This document shows positions 46,201-56,841 of a stretch of 64,000 nt of DNA, piece after piece. The notes beneath the pieces were generated by a model. The model saw only the letters and a list, made by a program, of their open reading frames with translations. It made no database searches and had not been told where the DNA came from. The position numbers were made by a program, and so were the translations under genes. The DNA lies in the NCBI GenBank assembly GCA_004380135.1, contig QXCR01000045.1, positions 62,001-126,000 on the forward strand. The letters run 5' to 3'. Positions within the stretch are counted from its first letter, which is position 1. Every line of letters begins with the position of its first letter. Source of the stretch: Stemphylium vesicarium (lineage: Eukaryota; Ascomycota; Dothideomycetes; Pleosporales; Pleosporaceae).

Positions 46201-46956
46201 CTCAATGTACTCATTGAACCTCCAAGATATTCCAAAGGCCTACTCATGATGTTGCATTTGAAATTCGACCAGGATGGTTGTCGAAATAGCCACCTGCTCT
46301 CATGCGCGCGGGTCGAAACGTGTGTGAAACGCTTCACCCGCTCATCCCTGCCAGCTTCGAAACCCTGCAGCCGGCACGGGACGAACAACCAGATAAACAA
46401 CAAGGCCAGTGTAGATCGAAAAGGCTTGGTTCGACTTCACTGCCTGAAAAGCAAGGCTGGATGTCATGTTCAGCTCACTGACCAGCTCAGCAAGGCGCGA
46501 AAGAAATGACCATGCCGTCACAGCCATACTCACAGCAGGATAGAGATATATAAGTAATATCATGATATTCATTCCAGTAAACTATCATTAAGGAGCGTAA
46601 TTTCAGACTCAGGTTCCCAAGCCCAAGACAAAACCACAGTAAGACACCCTTACTCCTCTTTCCTATCTACAATACCCAGTATTGACAAACCCACTCCTAT
46701 CCTCTGCTGAGTCCCAGACCACAAGCAAGTAGAAGTGAGCACAGCTCCACTCTAATTCTACCGAACTATCTTCCCACGCCAACCATCCCGCGGGTATATA
46801 TACATCCCAATTCCATTAACCGTACTGTTCAAATGTTCGCCTATTTATATATGTGTTGCCTGTAAGAGCTTCCAAACCCAAGGTCGATTGAGTATGTCAT
46901 TGTCGTCATAGTGAAGATGGGCGCATCGAAGAAGCCTTGAAGATAGCGATGCGAGC
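40236..46956. other. Gene-poor block C with mainly plus-strand TATA modules
   Basis: The largest gap, 6.7 kb, with no credible gene. Plus-strand TATA-like boxes occur at about 41648-41656, 44342-44349, 45023-45030, 45272-45279, 45659-45666, 46546-46554 and 46794-46802. Several follow GC-rich strings such as CGCGG or GGCGGA and precede C/T-rich sequence (for example TATAAATACCGCTC at 45023). A (GT)n tract lies near 44,865-44,880. Open frames up to about 139 codons are present but their translations are low-complexity and without family resemblance. The block lies 3' of the class III ADH gene on its strand. Nature unknown. Confidence 0.45.
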
Positions 46957-48177
46957 TTAGTTGGACTGGAAATCGTCACCAAGGAGCTCGATCTCCTCCT
47001 CCTGGTCGTCGTCGGTGAGAGGGGGCTGGTTGCGCTCGGCAGCGCGCTTGCGAGCGGCGGCACCGGCAATAGGAGCAGTAGCAGGTGCGGCACCAGTGCC
47101 GGTAGTAGCTCCAGTGCCGGTAGTAGCTCCAGTGCCGGTAGTAGCTCCAGTGCCGGTAGTAGCTCCAGTGCCGGTAGTAGCTCCAGTGCCAGTAGTAGCT
47201 CCAGTGCCGGTAGTAGCTCCAGTACCGGTAGTAGCTCCAGTGCCGGTAGTAGCTCCAGTGCCGGTAGTAGCTCCAGTGCCAGTTGTTGCGCCCGTGCCGG
47301 TGGTGGCGCCGGTAGCTCCGGTAGCTCCGGTAGCCCCAGTGGCTCCAGTTGTAGCGCCAGTTGCGCCAGTAGCTCCGGTGGCAGCACCAGTACCAGCGGC
47401 AGGCTGTTGAGCGGCGGGGGCAGCGTTGGCGGCGGGCTGAGCGGCGGTGCCAGCAGCGGGAGAAGCAGCAGGAGCGGCGGCACCGGAGACGGCGGCAGCA
47501 GGAGCCGCAGCGCCAGTTCCAGCGGCGGTACCGGTAGCGGGAGCAGCAGCAGCAGGAGCGGCGGCACCCATCTGAACAGGAACACAGCCACCAAAGGGTC
47601 CAGCACGAGCGGGGTTCTCACAGCGGACCATGCAGACGTTGCTCTGTCCAGCTACGGTACCAGTGCACTGCATGCCAGCTGGCACCTGAGCAGTAAGGGG
47701 AAGATCCTGCATCTGAGTGTCCCGGTTGCGGCCACGGTCGTTGCCCTCGAGGTTCTGAGTGACGGTCATTGCCTGCCAGTTGGTACCAGTACCAGTAGCA
47801 TCGATCATGCAAGTGTAAGGACCAGCACCATCGGAGTTGACTTGGTGGACAGTCATCATGACAGAGCCACCAGCGGAGACCTGAGGAAGAGTGGCACCGT
47901 TGAGTTGCATGACTTGGGCAGTACCAGCCTGGATGTCGTTGTCACCTCCGCCAAGCGTCTCACCGCAGGTGTCTGCGGCATCGCCACGGAAGCGAGTGGC
48001 GTCTTGCTGGAATGGGTTGCGGTTGGTACCGTCACGAGGAGTGTTGGGGTCGACACCGATGGCAGAGCCGGCACCACCTGCATCACCAGTAGCGGCGATG
48101 ATAGCACTGTGGCCAGCCACGAGCGAAGAGGAAGCCAAAAGGCTGAGGGAAACAATGGTGGTCTTGGAGAAGTACAT
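46957..48177 (-). CDS. Egh16/MAS3-like appressorium-associated secreted protein
   Basis: Intronless, 406 residues. MYFSKTTIVSLSLLASSSLVAG is a signal peptide whose predicted cleavage leaves a mature N-terminus starting HSAIIAATGDAGG. The next 180 residues follow the Egh16-like pattern known from Magnaporthe Gas1/Gas2 (MAS3) and Blumeria proteins, expressed during appressorium formation: GSAIGVDPNTPRDGTNRNPFQQDATRF, TCGETLGGGDNDI, MMTVHQVNSDGAGPYTCMID and a Cys-rich end (MQCTGTVAGQSNVCMVRCENP). Residues from about 205 are Ala/Pro- then Thr/Gly-rich, with about a dozen ATTGTG hexapeptide copies, ending in RKRAAERNQPPLTDDDQEEEIELLGDD. The repeats may be a cell-wall-spanning or O-glycosylated tail. 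The role in plant infection is inferred from the family. Confidence 0.85.
   Translation of the reverse strand: MYFSKTTIVSLSLLASSSLVAGHSAIIAATGDAGGAGSAIGVDPNTPRDGTNRNPFQQDATRFRGDAADTCGETLGGGDNDIQAGTAQVMQLNGATLPQVSAGGSVMMTVHQVNSDGAGPYTCMIDATGTGTNWQAMTVTQNLEGNDRGRNRDTQMQDLPLTAQVPAGMQCTGTVAGQSNVCMVRCENPARAGPFGGCVPVQMGAAAPAAAAPATGTAAGTGAAAPAAAVSGAAAPAASPAAGTAAQPAANAAPAAQQPAAGTGAATGATGATGATTGATGATGATGATGATTGTGATTGTGATTGTGATTGTGATTGTGATTGTGATTGTGATTGTGATTGTGATTGTGATTGTGATTGTGAAPATAPIAGAAARKRAAERNQPPLTDDDQEEEIELLGDDFQSN
47098..47300. repeat. 18-bp coding tandem repeat, about 11-12 copies
   Basis: A GTAGTAGCTCCAGTGCCG-type unit (plus strand) repeats head to tail with only a few base differences (for example CCAGTACCGG near 47,225). 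On the gene strand it encodes ATTGTG repeats. A shorter GAT-like triplet-rich section (47,300-47,400) follows. Unit length is a multiple of three, so copy-number change would keep the frame. Confidence 0.85.
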
Positions 48178-48333
48178 GTTGATTAGGGTGTTGATTGTCT
48201 GAACCGGTCAGAGAAAGATTAGAAAGTAGAGTGAAGGAGTATTAAGTAGAATAGAAGAGTAGTGGTGATTACTGTAGTTGTTTGGTTGGGAACCTTTGAT
48301 GCTGGATGCTCTTCTTCGGTAGCGATGTTGCCC

Positions 48334-48343
48334 ATACTTATAC
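48334..48343 (-). promoter_or_regulatory. TATA box of the Egh16-like gene
   Basis: On the minus strand GTATAAGTAT about 160 bp before the start at 48177. Confidence 0.45.
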
Positions 48344-50387
48344 AACTTGGTGCAGCATGGGCTGCACACTGAGATGGATGTTCGGCTTCGTGACCTGCGC
48401 CGGCCTTGGTTGGTTCCGCGGTGGGGAGGCGCTCCAGTTTGGCCAAGACGTGAGATGGTCCCCGATTCAGGTTTCAAAACTCCAAGTGGGATCAGAGAAA
48501 CACTGCCTGAGGTAACAAAATTGCTATTACAAGCTCACGAAACGCGGTTGAGGCAAGATCAGCCTCGAGAAACATGTGTTGTAGAGTCTTGGCCCGGAGA
48601 GGGCGGCGGCTGTCCAAGGGCACGTCCAGACCTGTTCTCCCGGAGATTGGTTGTGAGGAGAGTTGGTGATAATGGATGAGACACTGTGGTGTGAGAAGAC
48701 CGATGATATGTCGCATAGTTGGGTCTGAATCAGATTCAAGTCTTGTTAACGGCCCCTTCGTGCAACGTACAGAATAGTACGACATGCCAATAGTTTGCCC
48801 GAAAGCTAGCTCGAGACCTGAGGATAGCTAAGCATCCGCTAGTCAGAGGCATCGAAGCTTGGCGAGCAACGCAAATGCACCCTCAGGGCCTTGTGAAACG
48901 AGGAGTGGCTGAGCTGGGGATATCTATGCAGCCACGTTGGGGAAGCTGTTGCGATACTGGAGGGTATATTGGTACAGCCATTGAGTTTCCAGGTATCTTC
49001 TGGTTGGCTGATAGGCGTTCCGGGGTATGTGAGAGAGGTAGTAATTGCAGGTCATATTCTGCTACGAAGCTCAATTGGAGCTGCGCAGCAAGCCAACAAC
49101 AAGCGACATCAGCCATAGCGAAGAGCAGTCGCAAGAGACCGGCAAGCATGGAATTGCCGCACGAATGGCGATCAGGGTTCTGAGTGAACAAAGTTGGACC
49201 AGTGTTTACAAATGGTGATGCACGAAAGCGTGCAGGTGGAGGTTTCGTTGCGTCCCTTCGAGGTGTAAGGTTTGTTTAGTGTCGCATCATCAGTTTCACA
49301 CGTGAGGGAACCAAATCTGGGGAAGTCTTTGCCTCCGGCACGACCATCATCCGGCCTAAGTTGGCCGTTTGTGGCTGCTGGTGCGCAAACATGGCGGAAC
49401 ATGTAGTGGTGGAGAAGGAGGTTCGGTGTAAAGCCGGTGGCTGATGAGAATGACGGCGAGACGCGAGCCTTAGTCACGGTCTTGGCAAGTCCTCCCGGTG
49501 GCTCAGGCGCGTGCGGCGAGCTCAACCTTGGAACGTCCACTTGACCACGGCCAACACCAGGAAGAGTTGTCGCGAGTGATTTTTTGCGCCATGCAGGCCT
49601 TACGCGAACACTGTCAGCCGATTTTCCTGCCCTGGAACTCGTATGACGCGGGTTCGCTTGTATAAGTGCGCTGTCTCGAAGCGTTCCTCTCTTCGAACAA
49701 GAAACTAACAGCATGCAGCTGAGAAGGCTGACAACTATTTTGCGCCACGACTCCAGCCTTTCACCGCTATCATTTGTACATATTGGCTGGTTGCCCCCAT
49801 ACGATGCACCCGAACCCGTTCCTATCGCCTCACGCGCCTCCATTGATCGAGTACCATGCCCGAACGACAGCCGTCCATAACAATATTGATAGTTCACTGA
49901 GTCTGAACGTATAATTGCGCGATGATCTGGAGCAGTCAATCACTGCTCTTAGTACCTACGTCTGGCTCAGCGTCTCTCAGCCGATCGAGACTCAACAGCA
50001 GAGTTGATGCGAGCTTCCCCAGATGTAGATGCAGCGAACAGGGCTACAAAGTGCATCTTGCACACTCGTGGGGTTGTGTGGAAAGCAACATCTAGGATGG
50101 CTAATGTCGACTTTTGTTCGCCGTGCATTGTCTTAGGTCCTCATGTCGAGGATAATCGACTCCAGGTATCGTAAATAGCACTTGAGCCAATGAGGCAGGT
50201 GGGAAACAGTCTTGGCAAACAACGTCACTCCGATTCTCGGTATTTTTGTAAAGCTACCCGAGATAAGATCCGACAGCCTCGTGCATTATCAAGAACTGTG
50301 ACTACACCAGTCTACACAGTGCAAGCCCGATGCCATCTAGATAGCTACCCGCGGTGATGTATGACAAGACTACACTGCTAGAGATAG

Positions 50388-50395
50388 TATAAGTA
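50388..50395 (+). promoter_or_regulatory. TATA box of the amidase gene
   Basis: TATAAGTA about 70 bp before the ATG at 50465. Confidence 0.5.
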
Positions 50396-50464
50396 GCACT
50401 TCAAGCGAATTGGTAAATCTCCGCGATCTGATTTACCCCATTGACTAATCATTGACCATCCAGC

Positions 50465-52132
50465 ATGATTACATTGAGACGTCTGGTCGTCGCAGCGCTT
50501 TGCGCCCCCGTCGTATCGGGGCAGAATATGCCTTTCGATGCTCGAGAAGCAACCATCGACTCAGTTCACCATGCCCTTTACTCCGGACTTTCAACATGTC
50601 GGGAAGTGGTGTCTTCATTCCTGGCTAACATCGAAGCCCACAACAACCGGACGAACGCTATTCTCACTTTGAACCGGAATGCGCTGGCGATCGCTGACGA
50701 CATGGACGAGCAATTGTCAGCCGGAAACGCGACTGGACCTCTCTTCTGCATTCCAATCTTGCTCAAAGATAACTACGATACAGCAGACATTGCCACTACA
50801 GGTGCTAGCCTGGCGCTGGCGCACTCCCAACCTACTCAAGATGCACCAAGTGTGACAGCATTCAAAGAAGCCGGAGCCATCATCCTGGGCAAAGCTAACC
50901 TGCACGAACTTGCGCTGGAAGGTCTCAGCGTATCTTCCCTTGGCGGTCAGACCATCAACCCTTACGACGCGACTCGAACACCTGGCGGCAGCTCCGGCGG
51001 TACCGGTGCGGCAGTTGCAGCTTCTTTCTGTGTATTTGGCACTGGCACCGACACAGTGAACTCGCTTCGCAGTCCGGCGTCTGCCAACTCACTGTGCAGT
51101 ATTCGCCCAACGCGCGGCTTGATTACAAGAACGGGTATCATTCCAATCTCGACCACCCACGATGTCATTGGGCCTATTGCGCGAACTGTCAAAGATGTGG
51201 CAACTTCGCTCACAGTCATGGCTTCGACCGGCTACAACGCAGCTGACAACGACACTGCTTTAGTCCCCAGCGCAATACGAAACATTGACTATGCAGCTTC
51301 GATATCAAGCACTTCCCTCAAAGGCTTGCGCATCGGTGTACTGAACGGCTTCTTCAATCGCACAGACTCGCCTGAAGTCACTCCTGTCAACAAGGTCATG
51401 GACTCCGTTATGTCGCGCCTTTCTGCTGAAGGCGTGGCTCTTGTACCCATCAACGAAACCATCTATAATGCGACCGCCATCCAAGCCGCCTATGATGTTC
51501 AGCGCTTTGAGTACCGCGAGTTAATGGACCAATACCTCCAGCGGTCGTCACTCAAGGGTGAGCACCCCGCTACACTGAACGAGCTTTACTCTCGCAAAGC
51601 CACGAATGACTCCGACGGCGAGTTCCTCGTCATTCCCTCAGAGTACGAATACGTCAACACCGCGTTGGTTTCTTCAACGGGAAACGCGACATACAATGAC
51701 CGCCAAGCTGGGATTCGCAACCTTACGCTCGCCCTCCTCAACACTTTCACAGCCAACTCCCTTGACGCCATCATCTATCCCGAACAAAAGAACCTCGTCG
51801 TGAAGATCGGATCGCCCTCCCAATCCGGTCGCAACGGCATACTCGCAGCACTCACCGGCACCCCTGTCGTCACCGTTCCCGCAGGCTTCTCTGAACCGAG
51901 CATTGAAGCGCCGATCGGCGTGCCAATAGGTATGGAGATTCTGGGTAGACCATGGGACGAAAAAAAGTTACTGGGTATTGGATATGCTATTGAGCAGTTG
52001 TTAAAAGTGCGGAAGAGTCCGGCATGGGCGAAAGAGGCGGTAGAGGTGCCTATTTATGAGAGTGTGCCAGTGGTCACGCCGGATCGGAGGAACATTCCAG
52101 ATGAGTATCCGTTGGGTACGCTGGAGGTATAA
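50465..52132 (+). CDS. Secreted amidase (amidase signature family)
   Basis: Intronless, 555 residues. MITLRRLVVAALCAPVVSGQNMPFD is a signal peptide with cleavage near VVSG, so the protein is probably exported. The amidase-signature catalytic triad is visible: Lys in CIPILLKDNYDTAD (residues 98-111), and the Ser-rich centre TRTPGGSSGGTGAAVAASFC near residues 172-191, with the cis-Ser and nucleophile Ser in the GGSSGG/GTGTDT region. PTRGLITRTGIIPISTTHDVIGPIART near 220 is the conserved following segment. Several N-x-S/T sites fit a glycosylated extracellular enzyme. It hydrolyses a linear amide, and the substrate cannot be read from sequence. Confidence 0.9.
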   Translation: MITLRRLVVAALCAPVVSGQNMPFDAREATIDSVHHALYSGLSTCREVVSSFLANIEAHNNRTNAILTLNRNALAIADDMDEQLSAGNATGPLFCIPILLKDNYDTADIATTGASLALAHSQPTQDAPSVTAFKEAGAIILGKANLHELALEGLSVSSLGGQTINPYDATRTPGGSSGGTGAAVAASFCVFGTGTDTVNSLRSPASANSLCSIRPTRGLITRTGIIPISTTHDVIGPIARTVKDVATSLTVMASTGYNAADNDTALVPSAIRNIDYAASISSTSLKGLRIGVLNGFFNRTDSPEVTPVNKVMDSVMSRLSAEGVALVPINETIYNATAIQAAYDVQRFEYRELMDQYLQRSSLKGEHPATLNELYSRKATNDSDGEFLVIPSEYEYVNTALVSSTGNATYNDRQAGIRNLTLALLNTFTANSLDAIIYPEQKNLVVKIGSPSQSGRNGILAALTGTPVVTVPAGFSEPSIEAPIGVPIGMEILGRPWDEKKLLGIGYAIEQLLKVRKSPAWAKEAVEVPIYESVPVVTPDRRNIPDEYPLGTLEV

Positions 52133-54788
52133 TCGATACATGTCTAGATGTGTGAGAGATCACTGTTGCAAGAATATAATGAACGACCTTGTACGTATAT
52201 GTATGATACAGTGTATCCATCGGCCATGTCACCCTTTTGGCGCACGAGGCATAGTCTTCTTTGGCGGTCGCTTCATTCATGTTGCTTAATGTGTTGTCAT
52301 GTCGAAGTAAACGTCGTTCACAGGCTTTTCCGTCTGTGTCTCTCCCATCGCCCTGGCTTGACATACTTTCGATTTTACGTCGTTTCTCCGAGCGACTTAA
52401 TTCTATTACCAAGCCGAGAGAAACGCACACACACACATGGGATGCCTGTTGATTCCCTTTCTCTATTAGGTGAACATAAACACGGGGCATTTTGTTAGGA
52501 CGCTGAAGCTGGTGACATCGAACTGCAAATGCCCAATTTTCAGTTTCATGCAGAAAGAAGAGTGGGATTGAAGACAGAGAGGCACATAGTTTACGAGGTG
52601 ATTCATACAAGCTGGAGGCGGACGTATCCTGACGCGTGGAAGGCTTTTCGAATACGGCCCAGTATCCCAGTGTTTGATGTGCCATTTCCGGATGCTTGCG
52701 CAGACGTGTAGAATTCGTATGGAAACTTTAATCACGTTTGCAATTCCCGAATCGTGCAAGGCCTAGCAATGTCTTTTGCTTCACAAAATATCAGCGTGGC
52801 TGCGCCATTTTTGGTGCTCATTCAGCGCGGGAGAAAGCACAAGAGATCATGTGGACTCTAGCCATCGAATTTTAAGAAGACATTGGTGGTTATAGATGTT
52901 ACTTTCTAGCTAGTTTTATGCATGGGCATGAATCTCGTTTTTTATAGCGGTTTCAACACTCGATGGCGCCCACATAACACTGAAGAAGTTACTTTTTGAT
53001 TCCCAGACGAATTTACACTTCCAGAGTAAGGCCTAGGGAAGTTTAATATCTATCAGTTCCAGATAAATTATCTCCATGCGACTGATAGTAGACGTACTGT
53101 TGCTAGATATGAAGTGGAAACATGGATCCTTTTTTCTCTGGAGTCAGTTTTCGAGGGCGGGGAGAGCGCGGCAGGACAGAGCATTTCTCTATCTTTCTTT
53201 TCCTATGAATTGAATTTTGGCAGGTTGAAGAGTCAAGATGTGACAAGGAGGAAGGGGAAACGTAGTTATACGCGTTGGAGTACGTCGTCATTGGAGCTGG
53301 ACCCGTCCACTTGAAAAGGACTGCCACCCTCCAATTTTGTCTAGTCGCAAGAGACGGAGGCAGATCCTCAGACATTCCTCGAGTGCCAGCGGATTTTCGA
53401 CAAAACACTTTTTTTAGAAAGCGTCTTGATAGCGATGAGGATGTATGGGGTAAAGAAAGCTTTTACGGGTGTGCATCGGGTCGACATCGCTCCTGTTGCC
53501 TTCACTTTCATCTTCCATTTCAGCAGATGCAAGACCCATGACACAAAAATCGGGCTAGTATACTTGTTCGACGTATGGGGATATCATTGAAAAGTATGTC
53601 TAATAAGTTTGGGCAAATGGGGAAGTCGATATTGGAAAGGCAAAGATTGGTCCAGACATGCATCAGTTTAATTTGGAATTTTACAGCCACCAGATATTTA
53701 TGATGGTCTCAACATCTTTTCTGATGCACCAGCAGCCCGGAAGGGCGCCTTCTTCTTCCATGTGCTGGCATAAGTGTGTATTGGTAAGAAGAAGACAAGA
53801 AAAAAGGCAAAATTTCCATAAATCTTTTATACAGTACGCGGGCGCGTTTGCGACTTTGGGGCCTCGGCCTCGAATGGAATCCGATTCCTCTACATTTTCG
53901 ATTACGACACAGCTCCGAGGGTCATCACCACATCGTAGTGGCTTTGATGAGTCGCACATGTGTTCTCACGATACAAATTCGCAGTCGGGTGTTCCGTTGT
54001 AGCTGAGAATATGGGCCCCAGGCTTGCAGCATGCAGATTGAGGACCGCAGTTTGAAGCGTGTATTCATGCTAAAGCTTTGACAATGCCATGACCCATGCG
54101 AAGGTCATCTGCGAAAGAACTGAACACAGGGTGATGAAGACATCGCCTCTCTATGAAGTAAAAGTAGGTGCATTATCAAAACTCTAATCTTCTAGTCGCT
54201 CAGAATGCATGCTCTTCCTCTCCTCGATAAGGATCACCTCTACTTGGGCTCCTGTTTCCCTGTTCCTCTCCTCGCCTCCACTTTCTTGCTGTCTCTATGC
54301 CTCAAAGTTTCGCTGCGCGCAGTTCTACTACGTCTGGAATAATAGGCAGTGCGGAGATGCAGATGTCGGGGATATTGCGGTGCGACTTCCTTGAAAAACT
54401 TTCGTTTCGCATCCTGGTTCCACGCGGCTATCAGGCCTAGAGCAATTTCCCCACGCTTGATCTTAGCAATTGGGTGCCCGTAGCCGGGCCGAATACACTT
54501 TTGTCAGCTGAGGTAAGCGGCCTGTAGCGCACTGGTGAACCCAAACGTCTGTTCCAGGCCCCTTGGTGTTGGCGCTAGATCGTGTTGACAATCGTAAATA
54601 TTGGGCTCAACATTGGAGAAGGCAGCTAGAAGCCTGTCCATCCGGCAATAGGGTGCGTTCGCTTCGTTTATATCGCGCGAAAGCGTGCATTAGCTGCAGG
54701 GCTAGACGCGCTGGTGCGAGGTAAGCGCAATGAACTTTGTGGATCGCCTGATACAATGCAATTGATCGATGCTGGGTTTTTCCACGGG
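52133..54788. other. Gene-poor block D with minus-strand TATA-like boxes
   Basis: 2.65 kb between the amidase stop and the 3' end of the DUF7702 gene. On the minus strand TATA-like boxes appear near 54666-54672 (GCGCGATATAAACG), 53825-53832 (CGTACTGTATAAAAGA), 53693-53701 and 53265-53271 (ACGCGTATAACTACG). Open frames are short and without family resemblance. Resembles blocks A-C in organisation. Confidence 0.4.
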
Positions 54789-55866
54789 TCAATTGTTGTT
54801 CTGCCCGGATTTCAGTATTTTACCCAACATCCAGTGCGCGAATTGGAGGGCTGGCATGATCATTGCGGCGACCATTCGGGACACAGCGTCGTGTAGCTTC
54901 CATAGAACCGTCTCTTGCAGCGCGTCGACATCGAGATTCCTTGCTTGGTCCATCTGGTCTTCGATCTGTCGCCTTAGTCTAGCAGCCTTGCTGGGCAATT
55001 CCAAGCCCAAGGCCAAGTAGAGTCCAACAATGATCCATTCCATGATTACTTGCCTGGATTTGTGTCAGCTAATGCGTGACGTCATATGCCGACGGTCGAG
55101 GGTGGAGAGATGAGCAATCGTGCCGGTGGCGGTATACTTACATGCACAACTGGATGGTTACGCTGCCGCTGATGACATTGAAGCGCATGTGCTGCCATCC
55201 TTCGAAATCGTCAACGGCCCAGCGCTCAAAGGCGAAGCACATCATGTACACGACGTCGACGACGAAAAATGGCAGACTCAGCACGACAGTCGTAAGTATG
55301 CGAACTTCGTCTCGATCAGCCAGATACAGACGTGCCGAGATGACCGTGGTTGACCAGATGAGAACGAGGAAACACGCCAAGTACAGCGAGACACCGGCCT
55401 TGGTGGCCTCTGTAGCGGCAAAAGTGGGGCCGTCTCGTGAGTCTGGATCGATGCCGCCAGCGACAATGAGAATGAAGGAGATGATGAGCGGAATATGCAC
55501 CATGAGCAAAATCCATTGCATGCGTCGTCCTTTGGGCCTCGTGGTCGCGTTGAGCAAGCTGCTTGTTGACATGAACAGGGGTGTCAGCCCCATGGTGGTC
55601 AGAATCGCGACACCGCTTTCCAGACTCGTGTTTGATGATTCCCCGATCGGATACATGGTGGTGGCAGCCAAATCGAGGGAAACCTGGGTGAGACGGCAGA
55701 CAGCTAAGAGGGTGAGCCAGATCCATGGCGAGCTGCGACCGAGGCCCTGTCGGATTATGAGCCAGATGGAGATGACGAGATAAACAAAGAAGATGACCAG
55801 CGTGGCAATGTTGACAATGGCTGGGTACGTGATGAGGCCCACACCATCCTGCGATGAGGAAACCAT
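54789..55866 (-). CDS. DUF7702-type seven-helix membrane protein
   Basis: Two exons, 55142-55866 and 54789-55053, joined over an 88-bp intron (GTAAGT...TTAGCTGAC...ATCCAG), give 329 residues. By eye there are about seven hydrophobic segments: VNIATLVIFFVYLVISIWLII, WIWLTLLAVCRLTQVSLDLA, GVAILTTMGLTPLFMSTSSLL, ILLMVHIPLIISFILIVAGGI, GVSLYLACFLVLIWSTTVI, TVVLSLPFFVVDVVYMMCFAF and MEWIIVGLYLALGLEL. This arrangement fits the uncharacterised fungal DUF7702 membrane family as I recall it. The C-terminal cytosolic tail (ARLRRQIEDQMDQARNLDV...) looks coiled-coil. No biochemical function known. The splice restores frame and completes the last helix, so the exon structure is well supported. Confidence 0.75.
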
Positions 55867-56391
55867 CGACTGCGAGACATTGGTGTTGACGATGGATGTT
55901 TGAAGGCAAAGGAGAGGTTGACCCGAAGAGGCTCGGTCAACGTTTCGCTAGTTCCGCTGTCCGAGCACTCCGCCTCAATGCCAAGCGCGCTGTCACGTGG
56001 GATCGTGCTCAACGCCCTTCAGAGCTGGCTGCGGCGACCAGCTTCGTCACACCTGCATCGTTTGCGACATGCGGCATGCGCTTTTCCCATCACATTCGGC
56101 CCTTTAGAATTGTTTATTTGCGCGCGCCCACCCCTTCACAGCGATAAGTTGACAAGCCGGTGTGTTGCGGAAATTAGGACGGTGATCGCGCTGCAGTTTG
56201 CCACCTGGCGGGCAGTGCTCGCCAAAATCGTCATCGCGCTATGTACGGGCCACCACCCTTTCCGCGTTCCGCGTCGCTAAACCTGTATCACGATAGTTTC
56301 TCGGCGCAATCGTGACACCTCATTGTAGCAATGGGCGGCGACATGCATACATCTGTCCATCGTTACCACTCTCCACCAAGTCCGTCAACGT
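55867..56391. other. Intergenic region, nothing recognised
   Basis: Upstream of the DUF7702 gene and downstream of the next minus-strand gene. No gene or repeat recognised. Confidence 0.4.
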
Positions 56392-56724
56392 TCAACTACT
56401 CCTTTTCCCACCACTGGCCGGCTTTTCTTCCTGCTCCTCCGTCTCAGCCGCTACATCGGCATCCCAGTTCTTCATGTCGTAGCTCCAATCTTCGTCCCTA
56501 GTTGGCATCGGATCGCGATAGTCGGCACTGAGACCCAGGATGAAAGCGTCCATCCGCAACCTCCCCTCTAAGGCGCCTATCCTGTCCAAATGCTCAATCC
56601 AGGCTTGGGGTTTTCTTTGCTGTTCGGTACTGCCGTTTGCTGCCCCAGAGTGGCCGTCCGACTTGGGAGCTGGTTTGCCGGCGGCTTTTGACGGGTTGGT
56701 CGTCTTGTTAGTGATCGGTGCCAT
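56392..56724 (-). CDS. Small acidic protein, unrecognised
   Basis: 110 residues from the ATG at 56724 (MAPITNKTTNPSKAAGKPAPK). The same frame extends 5' to 56841 but with non-protein-like content. The N-terminal 45 residues are Lys/Pro/Ser-rich and disordered. The middle (WIEHLDRIGALEGRLRMDAFILGLSADYRDP) looks like a folded helix pair, and the end is acidic with a GGKRSS tail. No family recognised and no signal peptide. Confidence 0.5.
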   Translation of the reverse strand: MAPITNKTTNPSKAAGKPAPKSDGHSGAANGSTEQQRKPQAWIEHLDRIGALEGRLRMDAFILGLSADYRDPMPTRDEDWSYDMKNWDADVAAETEEQEEKPASGGKRSS

Positions 56725-56841
56725 AATGAGATACTGCAATGGCGATCCGCTGTCATGGACGTAGAACACTTGCTTATGCTTATGTGATGGTTTGCGACAC
56801 CTGACTACATTGCACATAAAGGATAGTCCTGAACCCGTCAT

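Larger units (their letters stand above)
48178..50464. other. Intergenic region between divergent genes
   Basis: 2.3 kb between the starts of the Egh16-like gene and the amidase gene, which are on opposite strands. No gene is supported. A minus-strand frame of 255 codons (49172-49939) opens with TTG and has an unlikely composition. Promoter-like elements are listed separately. Confidence 0.45.

Noticed and set aside
46961..47410. Plus-strand PVPVVA-repeat frame
   Set aside because: Antisense reading of the 18-bp repeat; unlikely to be a gene.
47407..48186. 259-codon plus-strand frame opposite the Egh16-like gene
   Set aside because: A shadow of a GC-rich gene; Ser/Gly-rich text with no domain.
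49172..49939. 255-codon minus-strand open frame
   Set aside because: Starts with TTG, low-complexity Ser/Arg/Pro text, no family resemblance.
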